A stretch of 36,307 bases of DNA from a virus, in the IMG/VR virus record IMGVR_UViG_3300031857_000620, positions 1 through 36,307 of that record; one strand, 5' to 3'. A program made the position numbers and the translations under genes. Shown here one piece after another: positions 13,147-20,196 of the stretch (positions are counted from its first letter, which is position 1; each line of letters begins with the position of its first letter). Below the pieces are notes generated by a model that was not told where the DNA came from, did no database searches, and was given only the letters and a program-made list of their open reading frames with translations.

Positions 13147-13611
13147 ATGAACAACATTGAATTAATCAAATCCGGTCCCCAAACGGGGGCCGAGATTACA
13201 GAATTCCAGAACGAAATACTGGATTCAGTTAGTAACGGCTTTGAAGACCCGTTATTCCTCATTGTAAAGCTTAAGGCATTGAGCAAGGCTCTGGATGGAG
13301 CAATAGACTCAATCCAAGAATTCGCCTTGTCAGAGGCCCAGAAACACGGCAAATCATTTGCCATCTATGGGGCAAAGGTTGAAGTGAAAGAGATGGGAAC
13401 AAAGTGGTACTTCGATAAGACGGGTGATCCGGTCATTGCCCGAATTGCCGACCAGAAAGAGCAGATCAGCAAAGCCGAAAAGGACCGCCAGTCTTTTTTG
13501 AAAACTTTAAAGGAAAAAACCTCATTTTTGGATGAGGAATCAGGAGAGGTCTTTACGGTTTATCCTGCCCGAAAAGAGTCAAAAACGGGAATTGCGATTT
13601 CCATAATTTGA
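13147..13611 (+). CDS. Hypothetical protein, partner of the SSB-like gene
   Basis: A 154-aa protein, 12 bases after the SSB-like gene. The N-terminal region is helical (ITEFQNEILDSVSNG, LKALSKALDGAIDSIQEFALSEA). A strand-like section (FAIYGAKVEVKEMGTKWYF) and a charged helix follow (QISKAEKDRQSFLKTLKEK). The pattern resembles accessory proteins that accompany recombination genes in phages. No catalytic motif is visible. A strong terminator follows. Confidence 0.7.
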   Translation: MNNIELIKSGPQTGAEITEFQNEILDSVSNGFEDPLFLIVKLKALSKALDGAIDSIQEFALSEAQKHGKSFAIYGAKVEVKEMGTKWYFDKTGDPVIARIADQKEQISKAEKDRQSFLKTLKEKTSFLDEESGEVFTVYPARKESKTGIAISII

Positions 13612-13640
13612 GAATTGGTTATTTTTTTGGTTGAATAGAA

Positions 13641-13675
13641 AAAAAAAGAGGGGTTTTTGACCCCTCTCTTTATTT
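13641..13675 (+). terminator. Intrinsic terminator with a promoter element in its loop
   Basis: AGAGGGG (13647-13653) pairs with CCCCTCT (13661-13667) around a 7-nt loop, followed by CTTTATTT. The loop contains the TTTG that serves as -33 element of the next promoter. Confidence 0.85.
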
Positions 13676-13686
13676 GATTATCTTTG
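13656..13686 (+). promoter_or_regulatory. Bacteroidetes-type promoter for the first HNH unit
   Basis: TTTG at 13656-13659 and TATCTTTG at 13679-13686 with a 19-bp spacer. Transcription would start near 13693, just before the 5' arm of the long stem. Confidence 0.8.
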
Positions 13687-13692
13687 CAAAGT

Positions 13693-13799
13693 AATAAACC
13701 AATGGACGAGATTGGTATAAGAAACTGGCAGCAATGCCACAACATAGCCTCAGATTGGAACGACTCGTCCTCGTTTTGATTTGGGGCTTTTGTTTTAAA
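13693..13799 (+). ncRNA. HNH-associated 5' RNA element, copy 1 (stem plus pseudoknot)
   Basis: The leader before the HNH start at 13800 holds GGACGAG (13704-13710), complementary to CTCGTCC (13764-13770). Inside it is a TGGCA-GCAA-TGCCA hairpin, then AGCCTC (13746-13751). AGCCTC can pair with GGGGCT (13783-13788) downstream of the stem, crossing it as an H-type pseudoknot. A spacer ending TTTTGATTT precedes GGGGC, and a T-rich run reaches the start codon. The same order of elements occurs before the second HNH gene at 20197, so a cis-acting regulatory RNA is likely. Confidence 0.65.
13702..13779 (+). CDS. Possible 25-aa leader peptide in the HNH leader
   Basis: An ATG at 13702, about 16 bases after the -7 element, opens a 25-codon frame (MDEIGIRNWQQCHNIASDWN...) with a TGA at 13777-13779. 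It covers both arms of the long stem and the inner strand of the pseudoknot, and it stops 3 bases before GGGGCT. Translating it would unfold the element, as in leader-peptide attenuation. The second copy has no equivalent separate ORF, so this may be chance. Confidence 0.3.
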   Translation: MDEIGIRNWQQCHNIASDWNDSSSF

Positions 13800-14375
13800 A
13801 TGGAAGAAATCTGGAAAAGTGTAAAAGGTTATGATGGCTTTTATGAAGTCTCAAACCAAGGCAGGGTAAGAAGTGTTGATCGGTTTGTGATGCAGGTATT
13901 GAATGGCGTTCAAACTAAATGTTCGTATAAAAGCAGGATGCTGAGATTTACTATTGACAAAGCCGGATACCCAATGGTAACACTTAGTGCATTGGGTAAG
14001 ATTAAGACATTTCGAATTCACCGATTAGTAGCCGATGTATTTATTGAAAACCCAGAAAGCAAAAAAACTGTGAACCACATCAATGCGATTAAAACAGATA
14101 ATCGAATTGAGAACCTTGAATGGGCAACACAGTTAGAAAATAATCAACACGCAATTAATAAGGGACTTGGGAAAAGAACTAACATAAAAGGTAAAGTAAG
14201 AAGAACCCCCATTTCTCAATTTACATTAGATGGAATATGGATTGCAGATTTTAAATCAATTGCAAGTGCTTCTGAAAAATATGGATACTCAGGTTGTTGT
14301 GTAGGTAGATGTGTTTCTGGCAAAACAAAAACATCTCATGGATTTTTATGGAAAGCAAAAGGGAGCCTGATTTAG
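13800..14375 (+). CDS. HNH homing endonuclease (NUMOD4-HNH-NUMOD1)
   Basis: A 191-aa free-standing homing endonuclease. NUMOD4 spans about residues 3-50 (EIWKSVKGYDGFYEVSNQGR). The HNH nuclease spans 73-117 with HRLVADVF and VNHINAIKTDNRIENLEW. NUMOD1 spans about 137-186 (PISQFTLDGIW, GFLWKAKG). Such enzymes cut DNA at specific sites and promote their own spread. The start at 13800 is the NUMOD4 start; an upstream in-frame ATG at 13734 lies inside the structured leader. The gene is more AT-rich than its neighbours and has its own promoter and terminator, a self-contained mobile unit. Confidence 0.9.
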   Translation: MEEIWKSVKGYDGFYEVSNQGRVRSVDRFVMQVLNGVQTKCSYKSRMLRFTIDKAGYPMVTLSALGKIKTFRIHRLVADVFIENPESKKTVNHINAIKTDNRIENLEWATQLENNQHAINKGLGKRTNIKGKVRRTPISQFTLDGIWIADFKSIASASEKYGYSGCCVGRCVSGKTKTSHGFLWKAKGSLI

Positions 14376-14386
14376 ACTCCCTTTTG
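14357..14386. terminator. Bidirectional terminator between HNH and capsid genes
   Basis: AAAAGGGAG (14357-14365) pairs with CTCCCTTTT (14377-14385) around an 11-nt loop. U runs follow on both strands. The HNH stop codon lies in the loop, and the capsid gene converges from the other side. Confidence 0.8.
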
Positions 14387-14389
14387 TAT

Positions 14390-14452
14390 TTAATCGTAGC
14401 CGTCTGAATATCCGTCTGAATATCCTCCTAAACCGTCTACGATTGTGTAAAA
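14390..14452 (-). other. Candidate -1-frame extension of the capsid protein
   Basis: Past the capsid stop (14437-14439) the -1 frame stays open for 15 more codons and encodes DGLGGYSDGYSDGYD, ending at TAA 14390-14392. A 12-base tandem repeat encodes the repeated GYSD. The capsid frame has TTTT at 14452-14449, where tRNA-Phe could slip back one base. T7 gene 10 makes a minor capsid form by -1 shifting near its end. Alternatives are a recent frameshift mutation or a non-coding repeat. Confidence 0.4.
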
Positions 14453-15576
14453 GCGGCTTCGAAAACACCGTTTACACCATTCAGACGGTCAGTTGATTTG
14501 AACAACTCCATTGAAGGTGTGTAGATTTCGAAGAACTGGTCGATGAAGACCGCATAGTTTTCGCTGCACTCATCTGGCAGGATACGCACATCCACGTTCA
14601 CGTTTGGCAATTGTGGGATTGGCATAGTGAATCGCTTCATTACTCCAATGTCACCGTAGTTGCCTACGTATTGCATAAACGGAAGATAAAGCATTGAACC
14701 CGGCATGAATACGATAGCATCATCTTCAGCACCCAATTCAGTTACTACGTTCTGATCTTGGAATAAACGCATTTCTTGTCCGGCAGCCGCACGTACAGAG
14801 GCGAAGTCGAAACCATTTGCACCCGGTCCGAAATACCTTGAATCTTGTTGGAAAATCCGATCTAAAGCACCGAATCCAGAGATTACGTGAGGCGTTCCGT
14901 TGAAATTAGTCTTTCTCATATCCTGACGGAATTTCATCAATTCACCTGGGTTGATTGAACCTGCACCGTTGGCGTAGGTTGCACCATTCTGAACGGCATA
15001 TGAATTGGTAGCAGCACCACCGACATAAGTACCCTTGGCAGCAAGTGCATAAGCAAGAATCTTCTTGTTGACTGCCTGAATCTGAGCATCCATTGTCAAT
15101 TGGAAATCGCTGAACATCTCACGGATTACGGAAAGTTCAGTTGTAGCCGATCCCATTTCAGAGGCTTTCATAACGATCTGACGAGGGTCTTTAGAACCAG
15201 TCAAACGTACAAGTTCAGAGTAGGATGCATCATATTGACGAACGGTTGATTCGTTCAACAAGAATCTTGAACCAACATAGTCAGAGATGGTTACAACCTC
15301 CTCTTCGTACAATAGTTCTGAACCAGGAGTACATGATTTAGAAGACACGGTATCAGCAGCAGTCTGGCGTTGCTTGGTAACAACACGAACTTGCTTTTGC
15401 GTTCCGGTTCCGTCATCATTTGCCAACCGGATGATTTTACCAGTTGCAAGGTTCTCAGCAGTATTTAACGCTCCCAAGGCTCCGGTATTGATACCGACCG
15501 TCTCAGCGTTGTTGATCATGTTAGCCGTGAGTGACGTAAGCACCCCAAGGCTAATATTATTTATAGCAGTAGACAC
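14437..15576 (-). CDS. Major capsid protein (HK97-fold candidate)
   Basis: A 379-aa protein with no signal peptide, placed directly after a scaffold-like gene, the usual order for capsid genes. It has the mixed composition of HK97-fold capsids: a basic, Thr-rich N-arm (RVVTKQRQTAADT), a long helix (VIREMFSDFQLTMDAQIQAVNKKILAYALA) and a beta-rich C-terminal half (FTMPIPQLPNVNVDVRILPDECSENYAVF). No N-terminal delta domain is evident. It starts with GTG at 15576; no ATG is nearby. The -1 frame past its stop encodes a GYSD-repeat tail. Confidence 0.85.
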   Translation of the reverse strand: MSTAINNISLGVLTSLTANMINNAETVGINTGALGALNTAENLATGKIIRLANDDGTGTQKQVRVVTKQRQTAADTVSSKSCTPGSELLYEEEVVTISDYVGSRFLLNESTVRQYDASYSELVRLTGSKDPRQIVMKASEMGSATTELSVIREMFSDFQLTMDAQIQAVNKKILAYALAAKGTYVGGAATNSYAVQNGATYANGAGSINPGELMKFRQDMRKTNFNGTPHVISGFGALDRIFQQDSRYFGPGANGFDFASVRAAAGQEMRLFQDQNVVTELGAEDDAIVFMPGSMLYLPFMQYVGNYGDIGVMKRFTMPIPQLPNVNVDVRILPDECSENYAVFIDQFFEIYTPSMELFKSTDRLNGVNGVFEAAFTQS

Positions 15577-15599
15577 GTTTGTAAATGTGATTTACTGAA

Positions 15600-16496
15600 T
15601 CAATCCATTGAAGGAATGTTCAGGTTCGCCAGAGCATTCGCAATTAACGGATGCTGTTTAGGCTGATTGCTTCCACCACCGTGAACGGGGGCGGTATAGT
15701 TTGGAGTGGGTGAAGGATTGGGGTTGCCACCACCTGACTCCTTCATAAGTTTATGTTCTTGCAAAATTACAGAATGCAAGTCATTAAATCCAAATTCTTT
15801 ACCGGACAAGACAAGAGGCAGACTTTCATCTTTGGCTTGCACCAGTCTGGCGTTTTGCGTTTCAGGATCAAATACAAGTTTGGCATCATACTTTTGCAAC
15901 TGGGCAGATAGTGCGGCATTGTATGTTGCCTCCCTTGCGATTTCAGGGATGGCATCATTCCATTGAATCCCGGCAAGTTTGCCCTGCATCCAGAACTTTT
16001 GGAGTTTCTCATTGGCCGACCGTTGGGCCTCTGTTAGCTTCGATTCATACTGGCTTCTGGTATCTTCCAAAGCCTTTTGAGCCTCTGCAATCTTACGCAC
16101 ATATTCATCTGACCCGGGCTTGTGCTTCTTCGCATCGTCCATTTTGGCCTGATACTTTTCCAATGCCTTGGAAATCCTTTGCCCGGTTGACTTGGATGCA
16201 CCTTTGATTTCTTCGATTTCGCTATCTTCGAAACCGGATGATTTCAACTGATCCCAGAATGAGGATTCCAGACCATTGAACGCCTGACCCGTGAAATGGT
16301 TTTTCAAGTCCAAATTAGCTTTGGCTTGTCCAATGTCCATCAGGTTGGTCCGCATCACATCAATTACTGAATCCGGTAATTCCAGACCTTTTAGAGTTTC
16401 AGCAGCAGATCCGGCAAGGGCCAAATCAAATTCCTGATTGTCACGAATCCCGGCCTTGGCCGCAAATTCTTTAATAATGTCCAGTACGTTTGCCAT
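15600..16496 (-). CDS. Scaffolding protein candidate
   Basis: A 298-aa helical protein upstream of the capsid gene, where phage scaffolds lie. A central coiled-coil region (about residues 95-165: GQRISKALEKYQAKMDDAKK..., EKLQKFW) is followed by a region with ENPETQNARLVQ-like strands, a Gly/Pro/Asn-rich linker near 255-280 and a short C-terminal helix (HPLIANALANLNI). Scaffolds are typically helical with a C-terminal capsid-binding helix. A maturation protease was not recognised. Its start overlaps the previous stop (TAATG). Confidence 0.75.
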   Translation of the reverse strand: MANVLDIIKEFAAKAGIRDNQEFDLALAGSAAETLKGLELPDSVIDVMRTNLMDIGQAKANLDLKNHFTGQAFNGLESSFWDQLKSSGFEDSEIEEIKGASKSTGQRISKALEKYQAKMDDAKKHKPGSDEYVRKIAEAQKALEDTRSQYESKLTEAQRSANEKLQKFWMQGKLAGIQWNDAIPEIAREATYNAALSAQLQKYDAKLVFDPETQNARLVQAKDESLPLVLSGKEFGFNDLHSVILQEHKLMKESGGGNPNPSPTPNYTAPVHGGGSNQPKQHPLIANALANLNIPSMD

Positions 16497-16897
16497 TATG
16501 ATTCGGATTCGGTGGTTTCAGATGATTTTGCGGCCTCTTTTTCGGCCTTCTTTCTGGCCTTCTCAGCATCGAGGATTGCCTGAATTACTTCAGGATTGGC
16601 AAGTGCTTGTTCCTTCAGGGCATCCAATGAAAGAGGGTTTGTATCCGGCCTTTCAAAGGTTCCGTTTGATCCGGCATAACCTTTCGCATCAAATCCCAAA
16701 GGTTGAATCCGTTTCCAGATGTATGGCCGTTGATTGAATGGAGTAGTCAGTAATTTCAGGGCCGTCTCAGCATTAACTGAAACGATTCCTGCAATCTCTA
16801 TTGACCCCGTTGAACTGTTGGTTCTTGTCCGAACGACATTGACCCGTGTTTCACCCTTGGCAATCGCCTGACGGATGTAATTTAATTTATCTGACAT
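16496..16897 (-). CDS. Hypothetical protein in the capsid operon
   Basis: A 133-aa protein with a mixed N-terminal half (RQAIAKGETRVNVVRTRTNSS, GIVSVNAETALKLL) and a helical, very charged C-terminal third (DAEKARKKAEKEAAKSSETTESES). The acidic Ser/Thr tail is probably disordered. It overlaps the scaffold start by one base, so it is probably co-produced with the scaffold; a head decoration or assembly role is possible but unproven. Confidence 0.7.
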   Translation of the reverse strand: MSDKLNYIRQAIAKGETRVNVVRTRTNSSTGSIEIAGIVSVNAETALKLLTTPFNQRPYIWKRIQPLGFDAKGYAGSNGTFERPDTNPLSLDALKEQALANPEVIQAILDAEKARKKAEKEAAKSSETTESES

Positions 16898-16907
16898 AGT
16901 TATTCAC

Positions 16908-17576
16908 TTATTGAGTGTGCTTGATTAAAGAGGGGTTGCAGAGTGTTGTTTTGGCCTGAGTTGCCACATGGTTGCCCTGAAACCCGATTGACTTGATGCG
17001 GTCTTGCAACCCGGTCAATTGCCAGTCAATTCCACCAGTCTGAACCTGAGTTCCATCGAGGAACACTTGAGCCGCCTTACGGTTTACAACGTAGGCATGA
17101 GTCAACCACATTCCAGAACCTGAGTAAAGGAGTTGAAACTTGTCTGGCAGGATGTGTTTAAATTCGTTCTTAATGGATTTGTTATTGGTGATGTACCCAA
17201 GGTTCAGGTAATCGAATTCAGGTAACTGATCATAATTCTCAATCAGATGTTGAAAGTTCATCCCGAATCGGACATCATCCTCCAGGATTAAACACGTTTC
17301 AGCATCGGATTCAAGAAATTGCATCCAGACGGCCCGATGAGATGCAAAGCACCCGATTTCGCCCTGACTTATGTTTTGCTTCCGGTTGATCCGCTTGGTG
17401 GAGTTGTCCACATAGTGACTATACTTACAACCATTATTGGCATCCACAATGGTCGGAATCTGGCCGGACTTTGTCAGGACACCACCGATGCGGTTGAATT
17501 CTTCGAACAGATGTTTTCTTCTGTTGGTCGATTTTTTTAGGCTGATGATGTAAATCTGATCGAATGGTAGCACCAT
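16908..17576 (-). CDS. Glycosyltransferase family 25 protein
   Basis: A 222-aa protein of the GT25/LOS-biosynthesis type. It shows IYIISLKKSTNRRKHLFEEF (9-28), the GEIGCFASH motif (72-80) and the LILEDDV motif (96-102), typical for GT25 enzymes that transfer sugars to lipooligosaccharide or protein. The length matches small phage or bacterial GT25 proteins. It lies inside the capsid operon, so it may modify a virion protein, or alter the host surface. A TAAATTTG -7 element lies just before the start, with a leader of only a few bases. Confidence 0.85.
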   Translation of the reverse strand: MVLPFDQIYIISLKKSTNRRKHLFEEFNRIGGVLTKSGQIPTIVDANNGCKYSHYVDNSTKRINRKQNISQGEIGCFASHRAVWMQFLESDAETCLILEDDVRFGMNFQHLIENYDQLPEFDYLNLGYITNNKSIKNEFKHILPDKFQLLYSGSGMWLTHAYVVNRKAAQVFLDGTQVQTGGIDWQLTGLQDRIKSIGFQGNHVATQAKTTLCNPSLIKHTQ

Positions 17577-17580
17577 TTTG

Positions 17581-17588
17581 CAAATTTA
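17581..17588 (-). promoter_or_regulatory. -7 element before the GT25 gene
   Basis: TAAATTTG on the minus strand matches TAnnTTTG, but no clear TTG follows at -33. The ATG is 4 bases downstream, so any transcript would be nearly leaderless. Confidence 0.3.
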
Positions 17589-17589
17589 C

Positions 17590-17820
17590 TTAAATTCTCT
17601 TATATTTCTTTGCGGCACTTTTTACCGACTTTTTGCCCTCGCATCCCCACGCCTTACGGCTTAAATCATTCGGGCATGGTGGGTTTTTACACTTCTTGAT
17701 TCCGGCTGACCTCGCACAATAACTGTCACCTTTGGGAGTACCTGGTGCAATGGAGTAACCCTTTGCCCCAAATTTTACGGTCTTGCCGTCTACCTTTGCT
17801 TTGAATTTCTTTTCAGCCAT
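17590..17820 (-). CDS. Small Cys/Lys-rich phage protein
   Basis: A 76-aa basic protein with a KVDGKTVKFGAKGYSIAPG start, PKGDSYCARSAGIKKCKN, a PPCPNDLSRKAWGC motif and a Lys-rich tail (KKSVKSAAKKYKRI). Several Cys (CARS, CKNPPC, GC) could bind metal. Such proteins with GDSYCARSAGIK and LSRKxWxC are common in phages; I cannot name a proven role. It lies between the GT25 gene and head-tail genes. Confidence 0.75.
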   Translation of the reverse strand: MAEKKFKAKVDGKTVKFGAKGYSIAPGTPKGDSYCARSAGIKKCKNPPCPNDLSRKAWGCEGKKSVKSAAKKYKRI

Positions 17821-17823
17821 GAT

Positions 17824-18291
17824 TTAGCATTTAGGGCATACAATGGTTTCTACATTAGTGAAATCAATTGAGAAGAAATACGTCTCAAAGTTGTGTTCCG
17901 TCAGTCCGAAGTAGGTCTGAGCGATTGACTTTGCGTTGTTATCGCTCCCGGTGTATTTAATCCCTGCAATTGAATTGACCAGAACGGCAAGGTTGAATTC
18001 AGCATCCGGCCCTTTGGCGTTGCCGATCAACTTATAGGATACATTCCGGCTCAGAACGGTCTGGTTGCCTCCCTTCAACTGACCAGTAGGCTCCGATCCA
18101 GTCCGAACGTAGAACATTACTAAATCATAGTTGTCATTGACTGAGCAGGGCTGATTGTCTTTGACAGATGCATAGTTAGCACCTTCGTTTTCCAAGATGA
18201 CTTCATGGCCTTCACCATAGTTGAGGCATTGATTGCCAAACATGGTGCAGATTTTATCGTTCAGTTTTTGGATGTCGGATTTGATGGTCAT
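17824..18291 (-). CDS. Hypothetical protein, head-tail connection candidate
   Basis: A 155-aa protein with beta-strand character (YDLVMFYVRTGSEPTGQL, ETYFFSIDFTNVETIV) and a CPKC ending. It overlaps the gp10-like gene start by 4 bases. In siphophages the gene after a gp10-like protein is often a tail terminator. The fold and family cannot be confirmed. The terminal CPKC may be a partial metal-binding site. Confidence 0.6.
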   Translation of the reverse strand: MTIKSDIQKLNDKICTMFGNQCLNYGEGHEVILENEGANYASVKDNQPCSVNDNYDLVMFYVRTGSEPTGQLKGGNQTVLSRNVSYKLIGNAKGPDAEFNLAVLVNSIAGIKYTGSDNNAKSIAQTYFGLTEHNFETYFFSIDFTNVETIVCPKC

Positions 18292-18758
18292 TTTGAAAGT
18301 AGTTTTTGTGCTGACTTGTTAATTGACACGAGGGCTAATTGATTTTCCAATTTACTCGGATCAAAGATAATCCCAAAGTTACCTTCATTCCATTTAGCTT
18401 TCTGGAATTCATCTGGCCCAAGAAAGCCAATACCATAACTATTTGCCCCGGTCGGGCCGGGCTTTAGGTAGTCTAACATTGTGCCACTACTGGTAAAGGT
18501 CAAATCAACAATGGCCGTTTGTCGTTTTTTCTTAGCCCTAAATCGTCCGTATGCCTTTGAGTAAGCACCATATTTCTGAGATGATTTAGTTACCATTTTA
18601 GCACCATCCGACCTTTCACCATCATTTTGAATTCGTCTTAGCATTGCGGCAACCACATCAACACAAGCCGTACGCAGTACCTTGTTGGCATCCGTAGCGT
18701 TCTGGAAGTTAGCCAGTTGTTGAGCCGCAAACGCTTGGAGTGAATTATACTTTGGCAT
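18288..18758 (-). CDS. HK97 gp10-like neck protein candidate
   Basis: A 156-aa protein. The N-terminal helix (LQAFAAQQLANFQNATDANK) is followed by VDVVAAMLRRIQNDGERSDG, a basic stretch (YGRFRAKKKRQTAIVDLTF) and GTMLDYLKPG. This pattern is like HK97 gp10-type neck proteins, which join head and tail. It is the first gene of the capsid operon on the minus strand and diverges from the plus-strand glycosyltransferase island. Confidence 0.6.
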   Translation of the reverse strand: MPKYNSLQAFAAQQLANFQNATDANKVLRTACVDVVAAMLRRIQNDGERSDGAKMVTKSSQKYGAYSKAYGRFRAKKKRQTAIVDLTFTSSGTMLDYLKPGPTGANSYGIGFLGPDEFQKAKWNEGNFGIIFDPSKLENQLALVSINKSAQKLLSK

Positions 18759-18775
18759 TTTATTTTATTTTTTTG

Positions 18776-18807
18776 TTGCAAATATGAAATTGATTATTCT
18801 ATATTTG
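18776..18807 (+). promoter_or_regulatory. Bacteroidetes-type promoter of the glycosyltransferase island
   Basis: TTG at 18776-18778 and TATATTTG at 18800-18807 with a 21-bp spacer. The leader AAATAAAACAAAAAAATTC precedes ATG 18835. Confidence 0.7.
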
Positions 18808-18834
18808 ACCCAACAAAATAAAACAAAAAAATTC

Positions 18835-19173
18835 ATGCAAACATCAGCAAATCATTTGGCCGCAATAGCCATATTGTCAAACAGTCAATTTAAGTCTTCA
18901 CTTTCGTTGAGGAATTCCAACCTTCAAAGGATTCAGGAGATCATAAACCTTTATGGGGGCAAGATCACCCTTTCCAAAATCAACGATGACACCCCCGATG
19001 TTGGGGTTCTGATTTCGTCTTGTTCGGTGATTGGCAACCTTGAACTTTGGGTTCACGTATTTGTGACAAAGTTATCGTTGATGCTTCAGAGGGATATATT
19101 AGGAGGCAACCACAAGGATTTTGAACCGGGTACAAACCTGACAATTATTGATGACTCCTACTTTGTTTTTTAG
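18835..19173 (+). CDS. Hypothetical protein
   Basis: A 112-aa protein starting at the ATG at 18835, which follows the promoter and A-rich leader; the longer frame from 18784 would overlap the promoter. It is mostly helical at the start (SANHLAAIAILSNSQF, LQRIQEIINLYGG) and strand-rich later (VGVLISSCSVIGNLELWVHVF). No family is recognised. It is the first gene of the plus-strand island. Confidence 0.6.
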   Translation: MQTSANHLAAIAILSNSQFKSSLSLRNSNLQRIQEIINLYGGKITLSKINDDTPDVGVLISSCSVIGNLELWVHVFVTKLSLMLQRDILGGNHKDFEPGTNLTIIDDSYFVF

Positions 19174-19175
19174 CA

Positions 19176-19319
19176 ATGTTACCAAATAGAGAAACGAGAA
19201 ATGAACTGCGAGAGTCCTACCTTGGACTCTTCAGTTGGCTTATGATCACCATTTGCGTCATTATATTCTTGATTTATGTTGTAGCACCTCAACTATTAAA
19301 GCACTATGGATTCAATTAA
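19176..19319 (+). CDS. Small membrane protein
   Basis: A 47-aa ORF (MLPNRETRNELRESYLGLF...) with a charged first 13 residues and one hydrophobic segment at about 19-38 (LFSWLMITICVIIFLIYVV), then a short basic end. It begins two bases after the preceding stop and overlaps the next gene by 14 bases, so it fills the gap exactly. Function unknown. Confidence 0.65.
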   Translation: MLPNRETRNELRESYLGLFSWLMITICVIIFLIYVVAPQLLKHYGFN

Positions 19320-19506
19320 CCAGTACGGGGTTTACTATCCGAAAGGATTCATCCAAGGCGAAAAGGGCCGGATTATCAGTCAGGATTCGCAGGTTGTCGT
19401 TCTGGCAATTCATCCAGACGGCAATGTTGTGGTATGTCGATTTGGGGATTATCGGGATTCTATTATTACACATCAATCAAATTTATCAAAGTGGAAAGTC
19501 AAATAA
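19306..19506 (+). CDS. Hypothetical protein
   Basis: A 66-aa protein with strand-rich character (GRIISQDSQVVVLAIHPDGNVVVCRFGDY). It overlaps the previous gene by 14 bases and the glycosyltransferase start by 16. No family is recognised. Confidence 0.6.
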   Translation: MDSINQYGVYYPKGFIQGEKGRIISQDSQVVVLAIHPDGNVVVCRFGDYRDSIITHQSNLSKWKVK

Positions 19507-20177
19507 CAATAACTCTCACGTCCTGTGGTCGGTTTGACCTTTTAGAGAAAACAATTACATCAGTTGCTAAATTTTGGGATGGGCCGCCACCAATTGCATT
19601 TTTTATTAATGAAGATTCTGGATTGCCATTGCCAGTTGAGATTGGAGAGTTTATTGCATGGAAGTGGCCCGATTGCGAATACAAGGAATTTGCAGGATAC
19701 AAAAATCAGATTGCGGCAATTGACCGAATGTACAAGGAAGTTGAAACGCCTTATATAATGCATTTAGAATGCGACTGGGAGTTTTTCAAAACTGGATTCG
19801 TCCTGAAATCACTTTCGATTCTGGAAGAAAAGGCTCACATCATGCAAATATGGCTGAGAAGTCCCAATGACCGCAATGGTCACCCGGCAATTGGACAAGT
19901 TTTGACCACCGAGGACGGTGTAAAATATCAAATGATGAAGACGGGTTACAGAGGTGTCTGGAATGGCTTCAGTTTTAATTGTGGTCTACGCAGGTTATCC
20001 GATTACCAGAAACTTTTTCCGAATGGAATGTACGCTGATGTACATTGGTCACCATCAAACCCATTGCAAGCTGAACAGTTAGTTGGCAAGCAATACTTCA
20101 AACATGGATTCAGGGCCGCAACATTGTTGGAGGGCTTCTGCGTTCACACCGGAATTAACAGACATATTTCAGGATAA
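19491..20177 (+). CDS. Glycosyltransferase (GT-A fold), 3' end disrupted
   Basis: A 228-aa protein from a GTG start at 19491; the start would read VESQITITLTSCGRFDLLEK. The opening SQITITLTSCGRF is a GT-A beta strand followed by a phosphate-loop helix. HLECDWEFF in the middle is a likely metal-binding acidic site. The GTG was preferred because the frame upstream (to ATG 19434) lies inside the 66-aa gene. It now ends ...CVHTGINRHISG. An HNH element seems to have replaced its last residues: a matching open frame of 26 codons resumes at 20794. See the remnant. Confidence 0.8.
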   Translation: MESQITITLTSCGRFDLLEKTITSVAKFWDGPPPIAFFINEDSGLPLPVEIGEFIAWKWPDCEYKEFAGYKNQIAAIDRMYKEVETPYIMHLECDWEFFKTGFVLKSLSILEEKAHIMQIWLRSPNDRNGHPAIGQVLTTEDGVKYQMMKTGYRGVWNGFSFNCGLRRLSDYQKLFPNGMYADVHWSPSNPLQAEQLVGKQYFKHGFRAATLLEGFCVHTGINRHISG

Positions 20178-20184
20178 AATTTTG

Positions 20185-20192
20185 TATATTTG
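20185..20192 (+). promoter_or_regulatory. -7 element of the second HNH unit
   Basis: TATATTTG matches TAnnTTTG exactly. No clear TTG is found 17-23 bp upstream. The 5' arm of the long stem starts 5 bases later, at 20197, so the RNA would begin with the stem. Confidence 0.45.
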
Positions 20193-20196
20193 TATT

